From an uncultured Planctomycetaceae bacterium (GTDB lineage Bacteria > Planctomycetota > Planctomycetia > Planctomycetales > Planctomycetaceae), in NCBI GenBank assembly GCA_903921605.1, contig CAIXQV010001081.1, positions 1-16,860 of the forward strand: a stretch of DNA of 16,860 bases, in the 5' to 3' direction. Below are positions 8,129-15,682 of this stretch, one piece after another. Under the pieces are notes generated by a model. The model was given only the letters and a program-made list of their open reading frames with translations. It did not search any database and was not told the DNA's origin. How positions within the stretch are numbered: position 1 is the stretch's first letter; every line of letters begins with the position of its first letter. A program made the position numbers and the translations under genes.

Positions 8129-8950
8129 TTACGAGAACAGCATTTTCAGTCGACGCGCGACAGCCTTCGTAAAGCGCCGCCCGCGTCGAATGAGTACTCC
8201 GGTGGCCGAGTTGCCGTCTCGCACACTTGGGCGTGCCGCGCCACGCATGATGCCCAGGTGAAAATCTTCTTCCGTGACAATTCCCGCTTCTACGGCCTCG
8301 TCGAGGTATTGGAACCATAACCGGCCATAGGGATGTCCGATCCTTCGCCATGGCTGAGTCAGCAGGTTCGTATAGTGAATCAGCTTTGTATTCCGATCGT
8401 GGCGGTCAAAGACGTTCCAGTTCGGGTCCAGCGGACCAATTTTGTATGGGTGATGTTCCAGGAAACGAGGGCTCATCCGCGAGAAATCGGAGTAAGTGTG
8501 ATGTCCGCTGTCGATCTCGTCGTAAATCCTGTTCAAATCGAATCGACATCTCTCACAGTCGATCAGCATGACACTTGTGCCCCACTCCTGTTCGTCGTAG
8601 TGACGAGTAGCAAGAAAGTCAGCGGCGTTCATCGGCGTGTCGAACAGTTCTCCTATATCACTCAGACAAATCATGTCCGAGTCCAAATAGATAGCGCGTG
8701 CCTGATGATTGCAGAGTTCCGGGATGAGATACCGGTACAAGCTGAATTCCGTATAATTCCGGTATTTGAGCGCCAGCGACATTGGGGCAGGAAATGGCGG
8801 ATCATCATTCCGTTCTATGGAATTGTGCGTTCCGTTGAGTACCCAGATGTCTATCTCGCGTGAAGTGTTCCGGCGAAGTGAATGAATCAGAACCTTTCGT
8901 TCCAGACGACTGAGTTCTCCGGAACCAATGAACACCTGAGGGCGAGTCAT
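8129..8950 (-). CDS. Family 8 glycosyltransferase
   Basis: A 273-residue retaining GT-A glycosyltransferase. The donor/metal motif is AIYLDSDMICL (DSD at 90-92), preceded by FSLYRYLIPEL, the usual GT8 helix before the DxD strand. The acceptor-side segments are FLATRHYD, WGTSVMLIDCERCR (the nFNSGVmlin position) and PLDPNWNVFD. The closing motif IHYTNLLTQPW corresponds to the GT8 Hx(3)Gx(2)KPW metal ligand, although Gly and Lys are replaced. It likely adds a hexose, from UDP-Gal or UDP-Glc in known relatives, to the glycan. The C-terminus is strongly basic (RRGRRFTKAVARRLKML), which would suit contact with inner-membrane phospholipid. The ATG at 8950 has a good ribosome site, AAAGG at 8957-8961, six bases away. 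It lies 46 bases from the preceding methyltransferase gene and 123 bases from the next. Confidence 0.85.
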   Translation of the reverse strand: MTRPQVFIGSGELSRLERKVLIHSLRRNTSREIDIWVLNGTHNSIERNDDPPFPAPMSLALKYRNYTEFSLYRYLIPELCNHQARAIYLDSDMICLSDIGELFDTPMNAADFLATRHYDEQEWGTSVMLIDCERCRFDLNRIYDEIDSGHHTYSDFSRMSPRFLEHHPYKIGPLDPNWNVFDRHDRNTKLIHYTNLLTQPWRRIGHPYGRLWFQYLDEAVEAGIVTEEDFHLGIMRGAARPSVRDGNSATGVLIRRGRRFTKAVARRLKMLFS

Positions 8951-8996
8951 CGAATACCTTTCTTATAGGACGGATGCTTTCTCGGTGACACTGCCT

Positions 8997-9968
8997 TTAC
9001 CCGGAGAACCGTCCCCGCATGAACCGATTCACAATGCTCCTGGCCGCTCTCAGTAACGCAGAAGCATTGAGCAGATCAATGTAGTACAAAAGTCTTTCGC
9101 GGCTCATATACTTCAATCGACCTCGCATAATACTGGAAGTATACGGATACTTCTTTGACAGGTATCCAAAGTGCCGCAACCATTTGCCTGTCTGAAAAGC
9201 AGAAAGGGATGATTGCCTTGCGGCTGACTGAGCAGCATCAAGATATCCAAGCTCTTCCAGCAGCAGCGGCAGAGCAGGTTGTAACCGTTCAACGGCCTTT
9301 GCAGGGAGTGGTTTGAGTATGTGATCCCAGCGTTCGCTGCACTCTTCGTGACCCCAATCTGGCGGCTGTCGCACAATGTCGGCGACGTCTAATGGTAGCG
9401 GCTGCTTCATTCGAAAGGTGACGGTAGATCCCTCCGTCACGACATGCTCAAGCGTAAAGCACTTTTCAAGCCGCTCAATAGCTACCGCTATCGGATAAGC
9501 AGGAAAGAAGAGGTAGTCCTGTATTGAGATCAGGGAAACACCCGGGATCAGGTGCTGCCCGAAAATCCTGAAGACGTCAGCGAGATCCGTCCAGGTCTTC
9601 GGAGCATCGAGAAATAGAATCTCTATTGGTTCCGTCCACTTCAAATCCCGAATTAAGCTTTTCGTCGGCTTCAGGTATTCAGCCAATAAGGACGTGTTCG
9701 ACAGGAAGCGATCAAGACTGTTCGGACCACCCAGCAACCCAAAATCGTCGAAGCAGTTCACCGTTGACTTGTGCCCCGCATCCCTGAGCCCTGCAGCCAG
9801 ATGAATGGAACTACAGCCAAGCCACGACCCTATCTCCACAACGGAGCCCTGTCCCGTATAATGCTCACGAGTCAGCCTGTAGAGATATCGTCGTTCGCTT
9901 GCTGAGATCAAGCCTTCAATCTCGGGGAGTTCTGGCAATTCGACGTCTGAAAAGGAGGAGGCAAGCAT
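8997..9968 (-). CDS. Class I SAM-dependent methyltransferase-like protein
   Basis: A 323-residue protein. The N-terminal half carries a Methyltransf_24-like Rossmann fold: SVVEIGSWLGCSSIHLAAGL (42-61) as the SAM glycine loop, TVNCFDDFGLLGG, EILFLDAPKTW (116-126) as the acidic strand four, and VSLISIQDYLFF. The conserved 'GSWLGCSS' form is common in methyltransferases of surface-polysaccharide loci (CmcI/MacrocinOMT-like relatives). The C-terminal half (about 190-323) has no recognisable domain; it is helical-looking and basic at the end. It probably methylates a sugar hydroxyl, but substrate and activity are inferred. The ATG at 9968 has GAGAG at 9975-9979, six bases upstream, which supports this start. 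It is the first gene of the left block, after a 588-base gap, so a promoter is expected just upstream, though none is clear. Confidence 0.72.
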   Translation of the reverse strand: MLASSFSDVELPELPEIEGLISASERRYLYRLTREHYTGQGSVVEIGSWLGCSSIHLAAGLRDAGHKSTVNCFDDFGLLGGPNSLDRFLSNTSLLAEYLKPTKSLIRDLKWTEPIEILFLDAPKTWTDLADVFRIFGQHLIPGVSLISIQDYLFFPAYPIAVAIERLEKCFTLEHVVTEGSTVTFRMKQPLPLDVADIVRQPPDWGHEECSERWDHILKPLPAKAVERLQPALPLLLEELGYLDAAQSAARQSSLSAFQTGKWLRHFGYLSKKYPYTSSIMRGRLKYMSRERLLYYIDLLNASALLRAARSIVNRFMRGRFSG

Positions 9969-10556
9969 ATGAAGCTCTCATCAAAGGCGTCTTCTTGATA
10001 ACGAAGTCGAGTCATTCGGCAATTGATCGCCTTAGACGCGAACGCCAGATTCTGTATCAGCAGGACGGAACAAAATGTCTCATGCGGGAGCAACGGAAGC
10101 CGCAATTCCGCGTCTCCAGTGCGTCCCCTAATCATGTTCAAAGTATTCTCCGAGGAATGTCAATGGCAACAACTGCCCGGTCGTCTCATGACTATTTCTG
10201 TTGCGATGCTTCACTGCCTTCATTCCAGAAGGCATCTCCCAAACGAGATCGGGATGTCGCTCCATGCATTACTTCATAAAGTGAGAGTCGTCCCAGCGCC
10301 GCAGGCTGCAAAATTCGGCTATTGATTTCAACTCGAAAGAGTCGTTCTCAGGAGATCGACGCTGCCCTGATCTCAGCGCAAGAGTCAGTTATCCAGGTGC
10401 AGGAAGATGATGGGGTTCTCGATCGCACATGTGTGCTGTTGACAACTCAGGGATCAAATAAGCAATACGAGTTAATCTCCAGTTAGTGAATCAATACACT
10501 CCGCCCATGCAGCTTGGGTGTGTTGACCGATGCACACCCTCGCAAAAGCTCACGAC
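9969..10556 (-). other. 588-base stretch with no convincing gene
   Basis: This gap separates the export genes from the assembly genes. I read all three minus frames and found no recognisable domain. Two adjacent minus frames look faintly protein-like: a short frame ending in RRWDDSHFMK near 10268, and a 45-codon frame at 10128-10265 beginning MERHPDLVWEMPSG and ending FLGEYFEHD. They could be pieces of a decayed gene broken by frameshifts. Near the right end there is a hairpin (10516-10539). A TTGACA on the minus strand at 10159-10164 has no convincing -10 partner at 16-18 bases. The stretch presumably also holds the promoter for the downstream gene at 9968. Confidence 0.5.
10516..10539 (-). 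terminator. Possible transcription hairpin after the fkbM remnant
   Basis: A perfect 7-bp inverted repeat, GGGTGTG (10516-10522) and CACACCC (10533-10539), with a 10-base loop, lies just past the stop of the FkbM remnant. There is no T-run after it on the minus strand, so it is not a typical intrinsic terminator; it could end or stabilise the export transcript. Confidence 0.25.
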
Positions 10557-11216
10557 TCAGACACTACGAATTCTTTGGTTCGCCAGATGCTGCGGCGATC
10601 GGCGGTAGATCGAGTTGTGTGCGACCGTAGCCGGGTCGCTCCCGGTCCGCAGCCGTTCCAAGCCAGCAGACGTATCATGCCGGTCGATGCCCTCAAATCC
10701 ACAGTCGGTCATGATGCACGTGATTCGCTCGATACAGCCCGCATTCACCTCGACCGGCATTTCGCGGGGCGCCAGCGAACCGGACAACAAACTGCGCATC
10801 CCGGAAAGGATCAGCGGCTCATTTCCGTCGACGTCGATTTTCACGTGCGTCGGCGGCAGAATGGCGGCGCCCACAATCAGTCGATCGACCGAAGTTGCCC
10901 GTTTAAACTCCACTGACTTAGGAGTGAACTTGCGATCAGAACTGTCCTTCAATCGGCAGAGTTGACTCATGGAACTGCCCGTAATGAGTGAAAAATAATT
11001 GAAGGGCAGCAATTGCTCAGTTTCGTGCAACGCCACGCAAAGAGGGGTGATCCGATCACCAAAGTTGTTCGACGCAATGTTCCGCAACAGGCTTGAACAA
11101 TTAAACAATTGCGGCCTAAAGGCGAACACCCTGCCCTCTGGACCGGCGCGAGACGCCGCCAAGAGAGAGTAAATGCCGATGTTCGCGCCACTGTCTGTTC
11201 TACCGGCCGAAGAAGG
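10557..11216 (-). pseudogene. FkbM-type methyltransferase lacking its 5' end
   Basis: The frame encodes most of an FkbM-family SAM methyltransferase. It has the glycine loop DSGANIGIYSLLAASRAGPE, then GRVFAFRP, FNYFSLITGSSMSQL, the core VKIDVDGNEPLILSGM and a C-terminal VAHNSIYRR, which is the usual family ending. The frame is open only to 11216, where a TGA closes it, so the 60-80 residues normally ahead of the glycine loop are absent. It overlaps the last 17 bases of the preceding methyltransferase gene. No ATG or GTG precedes the glycine loop; the first usual start is a TTG at 11162, after the loop. In addition, the family's FAFEP acidic residue, which contacts the SAM ribose, reads FAFRP. 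Together these argue for a non-functional remnant. A short protein from the TTG (201 residues) is possible but would lack the SAM site. Confidence 0.72.
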
Positions 11217-12336
11217 TCAACACGCGCATCACGAGAATTGGCAGATTACACACAGCTTGGCGCCACAAGCTGAGACGTCTCTGCAACTGCGGAAAGCAAA
11301 CTCCATACTTGAACATTCGCTCCGTGCGTGTGAGATACTTTCGGACCGACTCACCGTTCTGACGCAGGCAAACGTTCAGAGCATCAGGCTCCGCCGGGGC
11401 AAATTTGATCCACATCTCTGCACCGTGCGACCAGGGAGTGACTAGTGGTGGCGGCGTCATTCGGCGTGCATGCCGTCCAACGCGTTGCGCCAGAAGATCC
11501 AAACCTCGTTGGCTGTAATTAAAAATATGGGCCACGTGCAAGTATTGAAGGGCGTCGCCAGCGGGGAATTCGCTTTGGTGAATGCCGAGGATGTCGGGGA
11601 CAATATGGAGCAGGACACCGTTCGGCTTGAGCAGTTGGGCTGCAGTACGCAGTTGTTCTTCAGGATTCCAGACATGTTCGAACACGTGATGGCTGAAGAC
11701 CAGATCGCAGGAGTGCGGCCCCAGCCTGTCGAGGGTCATGGCGAGTGGTTCTTGTCGAACTCCGCCGAGCCCGCGCGACTGAGCATATGCGACCAGCCTC
11801 GCATCATACTCGCAACCGGCGCACTCCCAGCCAGCCTCTGCGAAAACCGAGAGCGCGCCGCCGGCGCCACAACCAATCTCAAGGACGCGCCCGCCTAGGG
11901 CGCCGGAGCCTTGCAATGAACGAAGTACCTTTTCCCCGTAGGTGACCTGTCGCAAATAGTACGAGGGCAGGTCTGCGGAACGTCGATAGAGGCTTTGATA
12001 ATGCTGAGTGTAGAAAAGATCAACCGAAGGTTCATCAAGGTACGGGTCGAAACGGAGTGTGCCGCAGGTTTCACACACCACCGTGTTGAGCGGTAATCCG
12101 TAGCGGTCGATTGTGGCAACAGTAGTGCTTATACCCTTAACGCCGCATGGACACCCGATCTCAACTAGATGAAATTGACCAGACTCAATCAGCGTCCGAA
12201 ACATTGCAATCTGTGCGACCTGTTCAGAAGCCAGCGACGGAGATATGGTGGCAAACCGACGATCGAAGCGCCGTGAGAGGATCGCCCATGGAGGTTCACT
12301 ATCTGAGTCACTACATTCTGGCTGTTGAATAGTCAT
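11200..12336 (-). CDS. SAM-dependent methyltransferase with N-terminal Cys cluster
   Basis: A 378-residue protein from the ATG at 12336. The N-terminal region has a zinc-finger-like Cys set, CPC (C62, C64) and CETC (C88, C91), followed by GTLRFDPYLDE and FYTQHYQSLYR, an arrangement common in sugar methyltransferases of polysaccharide loci. The class I domain has GRVLEIGCGAGGALSVF (about 149-165), an acidic strand end CEYDARL, and VFSHHVFEHVWNP (about 213-225) with LLKPNGVLLHIVPD. This is the Methyltransf_23 pattern. It probably methylates a sugar of the exported glycan. It starts 16 bases after the wzt stop; a TTG at 12366 would instead overlap wzt by 14 bases and add 10 residues. The close packing suggests translation with wzt and a shared role. 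Its stop lies inside the FkbM remnant frame. Confidence 0.84.
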   Translation of the reverse strand: MTIQQPECSDSDSEPPWAILSRRFDRRFATISPSLASEQVAQIAMFRTLIESGQFHLVEIGCPCGVKGISTTVATIDRYGLPLNTVVCETCGTLRFDPYLDEPSVDLFYTQHYQSLYRRSADLPSYYLRQVTYGEKVLRSLQGSGALGGRVLEIGCGAGGALSVFAEAGWECAGCEYDARLVAYAQSRGLGGVRQEPLAMTLDRLGPHSCDLVFSHHVFEHVWNPEEQLRTAAQLLKPNGVLLHIVPDILGIHQSEFPAGDALQYLHVAHIFNYSQRGLDLLAQRVGRHARRMTPPPLVTPWSHGAEMWIKFAPAEPDALNVCLRQNGESVRKYLTRTERMFKYGVCFPQLQRRLSLWRQAVCNLPILVMRVLTFFGR

Positions 12337-12352
12337 ATGTCGCAAGACTAAA

Positions 12353-13654
12353 TCATCGTGGCGCAATCGCTTGACGCGCTTCTACCGTAGCTGTGTTTGC
12401 TGCGTCGGCCGCCCGGATTTCCCAGCGATGAGGTTGAAAAAACAAGCCAACTTGCGATCCCGTAATGGCGTCTGCGTCAACATCAAAATTCACGGTCCCC
12501 CAATCCAGCATGTCAAGAATTTCAAATGGAGACCGTTCCAGGTAAAGTTTCAGATCATACGTGCCGGGTTTCAGGCAACACGCATCCCAGATCAGATGGA
12601 TCATTACGGTCGGCGAAGCAACGTCTATCTCACCCATGCTGTCTTTTGTCAAGAATGCGGCAACCATGAGTTCCGGGGAGTCCACAGAGCGAATGCCGAC
12701 GAACAGTGCAAGGTCGTCGCAGCGGAACGGAAAGAAAAGAGTCACGTCAAGCGATGCAGGCTTTCCCGAAACTAGACGCGGCAACATATGCCCCGCAGAA
12801 TCCCTCCACTGGACCTCAACGATCTTTGGCCCCTTGATGACTTCCCCTCTCCTCTGGAAAGGAAAACTCGCTGTGGAGCCGACGCTTCCAGTTTGATTTC
12901 TGTTCGACTCACGATAATGAGCAAAAGCTGCGGAGATCTCCCCGACGAAGGCAGATCGTCCAGCAAGGAGAACCACGCCACGGTCACAAGTCGCTCTAAC
13001 CAGTTGCTCGCTGTGCGACACGAGAATCAATGCCGTACCGGCCCGCCGCAGTTCCGCGACCACCCTATAGCACTTCATGCGGAATGCTAAATCTCCGACC
13101 GCGAGGACCTCGTCAATCAACAATACATCAGGTTCCAAATGTGCTGCAACAGCAAAGCCAAGGCGGACACGCATCCCGCTCGAATAACTTTTCACGGGGG
13201 CGTCAATGGCGTCCCCGATGTCGGCGAAGGCGATGATTTCATCAAGTCGACGGTCTGTCTCGCGTTTTGACAACCCGAGAATCGAGGCATTTACGTAAAT
13301 GTTCTCGCGGCCACTCAACAATGGATGAAAGCCCGCTCCCAACTCGATGAGTGCTCCCATCCGGCCGCGAACGCGAATGCTGCCTGCATCGGGTTTAATC
13401 AGGCCGTTCAACATCTTCAAGAGCGTACTCTTACCTGCACCGTTTGCCCCGATCAGCCCTAGACTTTCGCCACGATGCAATTCGAACGAAACGTCATTCA
13501 CCGCCCAAAACTCGCCGGGACGCAACTCTGAGCCACCCGTCGGCAGGCCGCACAGTCCCGCGGTGATGTCCTTTACTCCGTACCACAAAGATTGCTTCAG
13601 GCTTCGACAGAAGCGTTTGGAAACACGGTTCACTTCAACGAGTACGTCGCTCAC
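12353..13654 (-). CDS. wzt: Polysaccharide ABC exporter ATPase (Wzt type, with C-terminal domain)
   Basis: A 433-residue ATP-binding protein that powers glycan export across the inner membrane. The ATPase half has Walker A GANGAGKST (about 69-77), signature SYSSGMRVRL (about 156-165), Walker B VLLIDEVLAVGD (about 177-188) and the H-loop VSHS. KpsT-type ATPases end at about 220 residues. This one continues for about 190 more, with a beta-rich region from about 268 (SLDVTLFFPFRCDD, ELMVAAFLTKD, LKPGTYDLKLYLERSP) that resembles the Wzt carbohydrate-binding C-terminal domain. Such domains select the glycan, often by its terminal modification. AGGAG at 13662-13666 sits 7 bases before the GTG at 13654 (4 before another GTG at 13657), which fixes the start. 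The partner permease is immediately upstream. Confidence 0.93.
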   Translation of the reverse strand: MSDVLVEVNRVSKRFCRSLKQSLWYGVKDITAGLCGLPTGGSELRPGEFWAVNDVSFELHRGESLGLIGANGAGKSTLLKMLNGLIKPDAGSIRVRGRMGALIELGAGFHPLLSGRENIYVNASILGLSKRETDRRLDEIIAFADIGDAIDAPVKSYSSGMRVRLGFAVAAHLEPDVLLIDEVLAVGDLAFRMKCYRVVAELRRAGTALILVSHSEQLVRATCDRGVVLLAGRSAFVGEISAAFAHYRESNRNQTGSVGSTASFPFQRRGEVIKGPKIVEVQWRDSAGHMLPRLVSGKPASLDVTLFFPFRCDDLALFVGIRSVDSPELMVAAFLTKDSMGEIDVASPTVMIHLIWDACCLKPGTYDLKLYLERSPFEILDMLDWGTVNFDVDADAITGSQVGLFFQPHRWEIRAADAANTATVEARQAIAPR

Positions 13655-13661
13655 CACCGAT

Positions 13662-13666
13662 CTCCT
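13662..13666 (-). promoter_or_regulatory. Shine-Dalgarno of wzt, overlapping the permease stop
   Basis: AGGAG on the minus strand overlaps the TAG stop of the permease gene (13667-13665). It lies 7 bases from the GTG at 13654, the optimal spacing, so it ties wzt translation to the end of the permease gene. Confidence 0.6.
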
Positions 13667-14582
13667 AAGTGCTTAACCGGGCGATGATATGAGGCATCGC
13701 GATGCGATACGAAACCCACCCGGCCATTAGACAGGCAATCGTGCCTCCAGTGATCACGAGAAACGCCCCGATGTGAGTGACCTCGGAGCCTGACAGCCAC
13801 TGCCGAGACGTTATCAGGAGAGGACTCACCGGGTTGACCCAAATCAAAAGGCTGGCTGGCCACGCTGTAGGCGGGGGATAGACAGCGGGTGTCAGGAAGA
13901 ACCAGATCGGTGTTATCACCTGAATTGCCCGGCCCACGTCGCCATACAACATCGCCATCGGCAGCAGCAGAATCCCAACAACAAAACCCAAAAGCATCAG
14001 CGACAATAAACCCAAAGGTACTAACAATAACCCGAATCCGGGTGAAACCCCGTGGTAGCAGAGTACGCCAGCCAATAACACAAGACGCACCATCGTCTGA
14101 AATGCCGCCTGGACGAAGGCGGACATTAGTAATGCCTCCCGAGGAAAGTTGATCTTTGCCAACATGGATGCAGATCCTACGACAACCGTCAGCGGAGTCA
14201 CCATGGCCGAAACGAAAGCTTCCCACAAGACCAGACCGGTCAGCACAAAGACGGGGTATGGGAGATCTGAATCTCCAAAGTCAAAGACTTTGGCGGAATG
14301 AAGAAAGACCCATACACCCATCGAAATCAGCGGAGGCAGTAACAGCCACAAGTATCCCAGTATCGATTCACGAAACTGTCCACTGAAGTCGCGGACGAAC
14401 AATCTCCATGCCAGTTCACGAGCTTTAATCAGATCTGCAAACATTGATCGCAGCATCAGAAGGGGGTGCCGCAGTTCTGAGTCCGGCGTGTACAGCACCT
14501 CTGGAAACAGGTCTGCCGATTGCCGCATCTCTGACGATTGCGGGGTTTCTCTACTCATAGAATCTTCAAATTCTTTCAACAT
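13665..14582 (-). CDS. wzm: Polysaccharide ABC exporter permease (Wzm type, ABC-2)
   Basis: A 305-residue inner-membrane protein of the ABC-2 permease family, paired with the ATPase downstream. After a cytoplasmic N-terminal arm of about 60 residues and an amphipathic helix (LIKARELAWRLFVRDFSG) come about six hydrophobic segments: ILGYLWLLLPPLISMGVWVF, a second around PVFVLTGLVLWEAF, two in the middle (LLLAGVLCY region and LLLVPLGLLSLMLLGF), the diagnostic ITPIWFFLTPAVYPPP, and a last one around AFLVITGGTIACLMAG. The ATG at 14582 is preceded by CAGGG, with a TTG at 14597 as an alternative. It exports a lipid-linked or Kdo-linked glycan. The start is 33 bases after the kdsD stop, which fits one transcript with kdsB and kdsD. 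Confidence 0.9.
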   Translation of the reverse strand: MLKEFEDSMSRETPQSSEMRQSADLFPEVLYTPDSELRHPLLMLRSMFADLIKARELAWRLFVRDFSGQFRESILGYLWLLLPPLISMGVWVFLHSAKVFDFGDSDLPYPVFVLTGLVLWEAFVSAMVTPLTVVVGSASMLAKINFPREALLMSAFVQAAFQTMVRLVLLAGVLCYHGVSPGFGLLLVPLGLLSLMLLGFVVGILLLPMAMLYGDVGRAIQVITPIWFFLTPAVYPPPTAWPASLLIWVNPVSPLLITSRQWLSGSEVTHIGAFLVITGGTIACLMAGWVSYRIAMPHIIARLST

Positions 14583-14615
14583 CGCGCCCTGACTCAATGA
14601 ATCTTACTGGCCGCA

Positions 14616-15659
14616 TTATCGAAAACCTGCCCGAGTGAGATCATGCAAATGAATCGCCCCCACAAGATTTTCTGCAGTGTCCAGAACAGGAAGGACTGTT
14701 ACCGAATTGTCCTTCATCACTTCAAGCGCTTCGCATGCCAGCCGATCTGCTGTAATCGTTTTGGCGTGAGTGGTCATTACATCAGCGACGAGCAGATCCA
14801 AGGGATTCGGATTCGCCTGAAGCAGTCTTCTCAAGTCGCCGTCTGTAAATATTCCCAACAATCGACCAGATTCATTCGTGATGAATGTTGCCCCAAGTCT
14901 CTTGCGTGAGACTTCAAGCAAGGCTTCACTGACATTAGCATTCTGAGGGACTATCGGAATCTCAGAACCAGTGTGCATCAAATCGGAAATTCGCCACAGC
15001 AATCGTCGCCCCAACAATCCACCTGGATGCAGTTTGGAAAAATCTTCCTTTGTGAAACGTCGGCTCTTCATTAGTGTTATGGCAAAAGCATCACCCATCG
15101 CCATCATTGCAGTTGTACTTGACGTAGGCATACAACTTAAGGGATCGGCTTCTTCGGGGACATTCAGTTCTACAACCACGTCAGACATCCGGGCGACTGT
15201 TGATTGATTTGAACGAGTAATACACAGTACCTGGATACTCTTTCGCTTTACGGCTCCCAGGACTTCAATCACCTCGGAAGTTTCTCCACTAACGCTTAAG
15301 ACAAGCAGCACATCGAGATTGGATACGCTGCCCAGGTCACCGTGGCAGGCTTCGGCGGGATGAAGAAAGAATGACGGTGTGCCGCTGCTGCAGAATGTCG
15401 CGGATATTTTGCGTCCGACTAGTCCCGCTTTTCCCATGCCTGTAACAATAACATGCCCTCTGCAGTTCTTCAGTAGGTCAAATGCATCCACGATCCGTTC
15501 GTTCAGCGTACTTTCTACTTGCTCGATTGCACGCCTTTCAGCAGCTAGCACTGCTTGAACATCACCAAGAACTTCTTTCCGGTGAGCCTCAGCGACTGTT
15601 AATTGCTCTAACACATTGCACCGAGTCGTGGGAAGGTCTCTTGAACAACTGTTGTACAC
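14616..15659 (-). CDS. kdsD: D-arabinose-5-phosphate isomerase (KdsD/KpsF)
   Basis: A 347-residue enzyme that interconverts ribulose-5-phosphate and arabinose-5-phosphate, the first step to Kdo. The SIS domain has TGMGKAGLVGRK (73-84; the usual form is GKSGHIGRK), SGTPSFFLHPAEACHGDLG (92-110), SVSGETSEVIEV (122-133) and PTSSTTAMMAMGDAFA (178-193). LHPGGLLGRRLL (210-221) carries the His equivalent to the catalytic residue in E. coli KdsD, and Lys77 the catalytic lysine. Two CBS domains follow, with FTDGDLRRLL (271-280) and TVLPVLD (321-327). The frame opens with a GTG at 15659; this N-terminus is about 20 residues longer than usual and another GTG lies at 15614, so the exact start is uncertain. 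It precedes the export permease and follows kdsB by 23 bases. Confidence 0.92.
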   Translation of the reverse strand: MYNSCSRDLPTTRCNVLEQLTVAEAHRKEVLGDVQAVLAAERRAIEQVESTLNERIVDAFDLLKNCRGHVIVTGMGKAGLVGRKISATFCSSGTPSFFLHPAEACHGDLGSVSNLDVLLVLSVSGETSEVIEVLGAVKRKSIQVLCITRSNQSTVARMSDVVVELNVPEEADPLSCMPTSSTTAMMAMGDAFAITLMKSRRFTKEDFSKLHPGGLLGRRLLWRISDLMHTGSEIPIVPQNANVSEALLEVSRKRLGATFITNESGRLLGIFTDGDLRRLLQANPNPLDLLVADVMTTHAKTITADRLACEALEVMKDNSVTVLPVLDTAENLVGAIHLHDLTRAGFR

Positions 15660-15682
15660 GTGATTTCAATAACCAGGCACCG

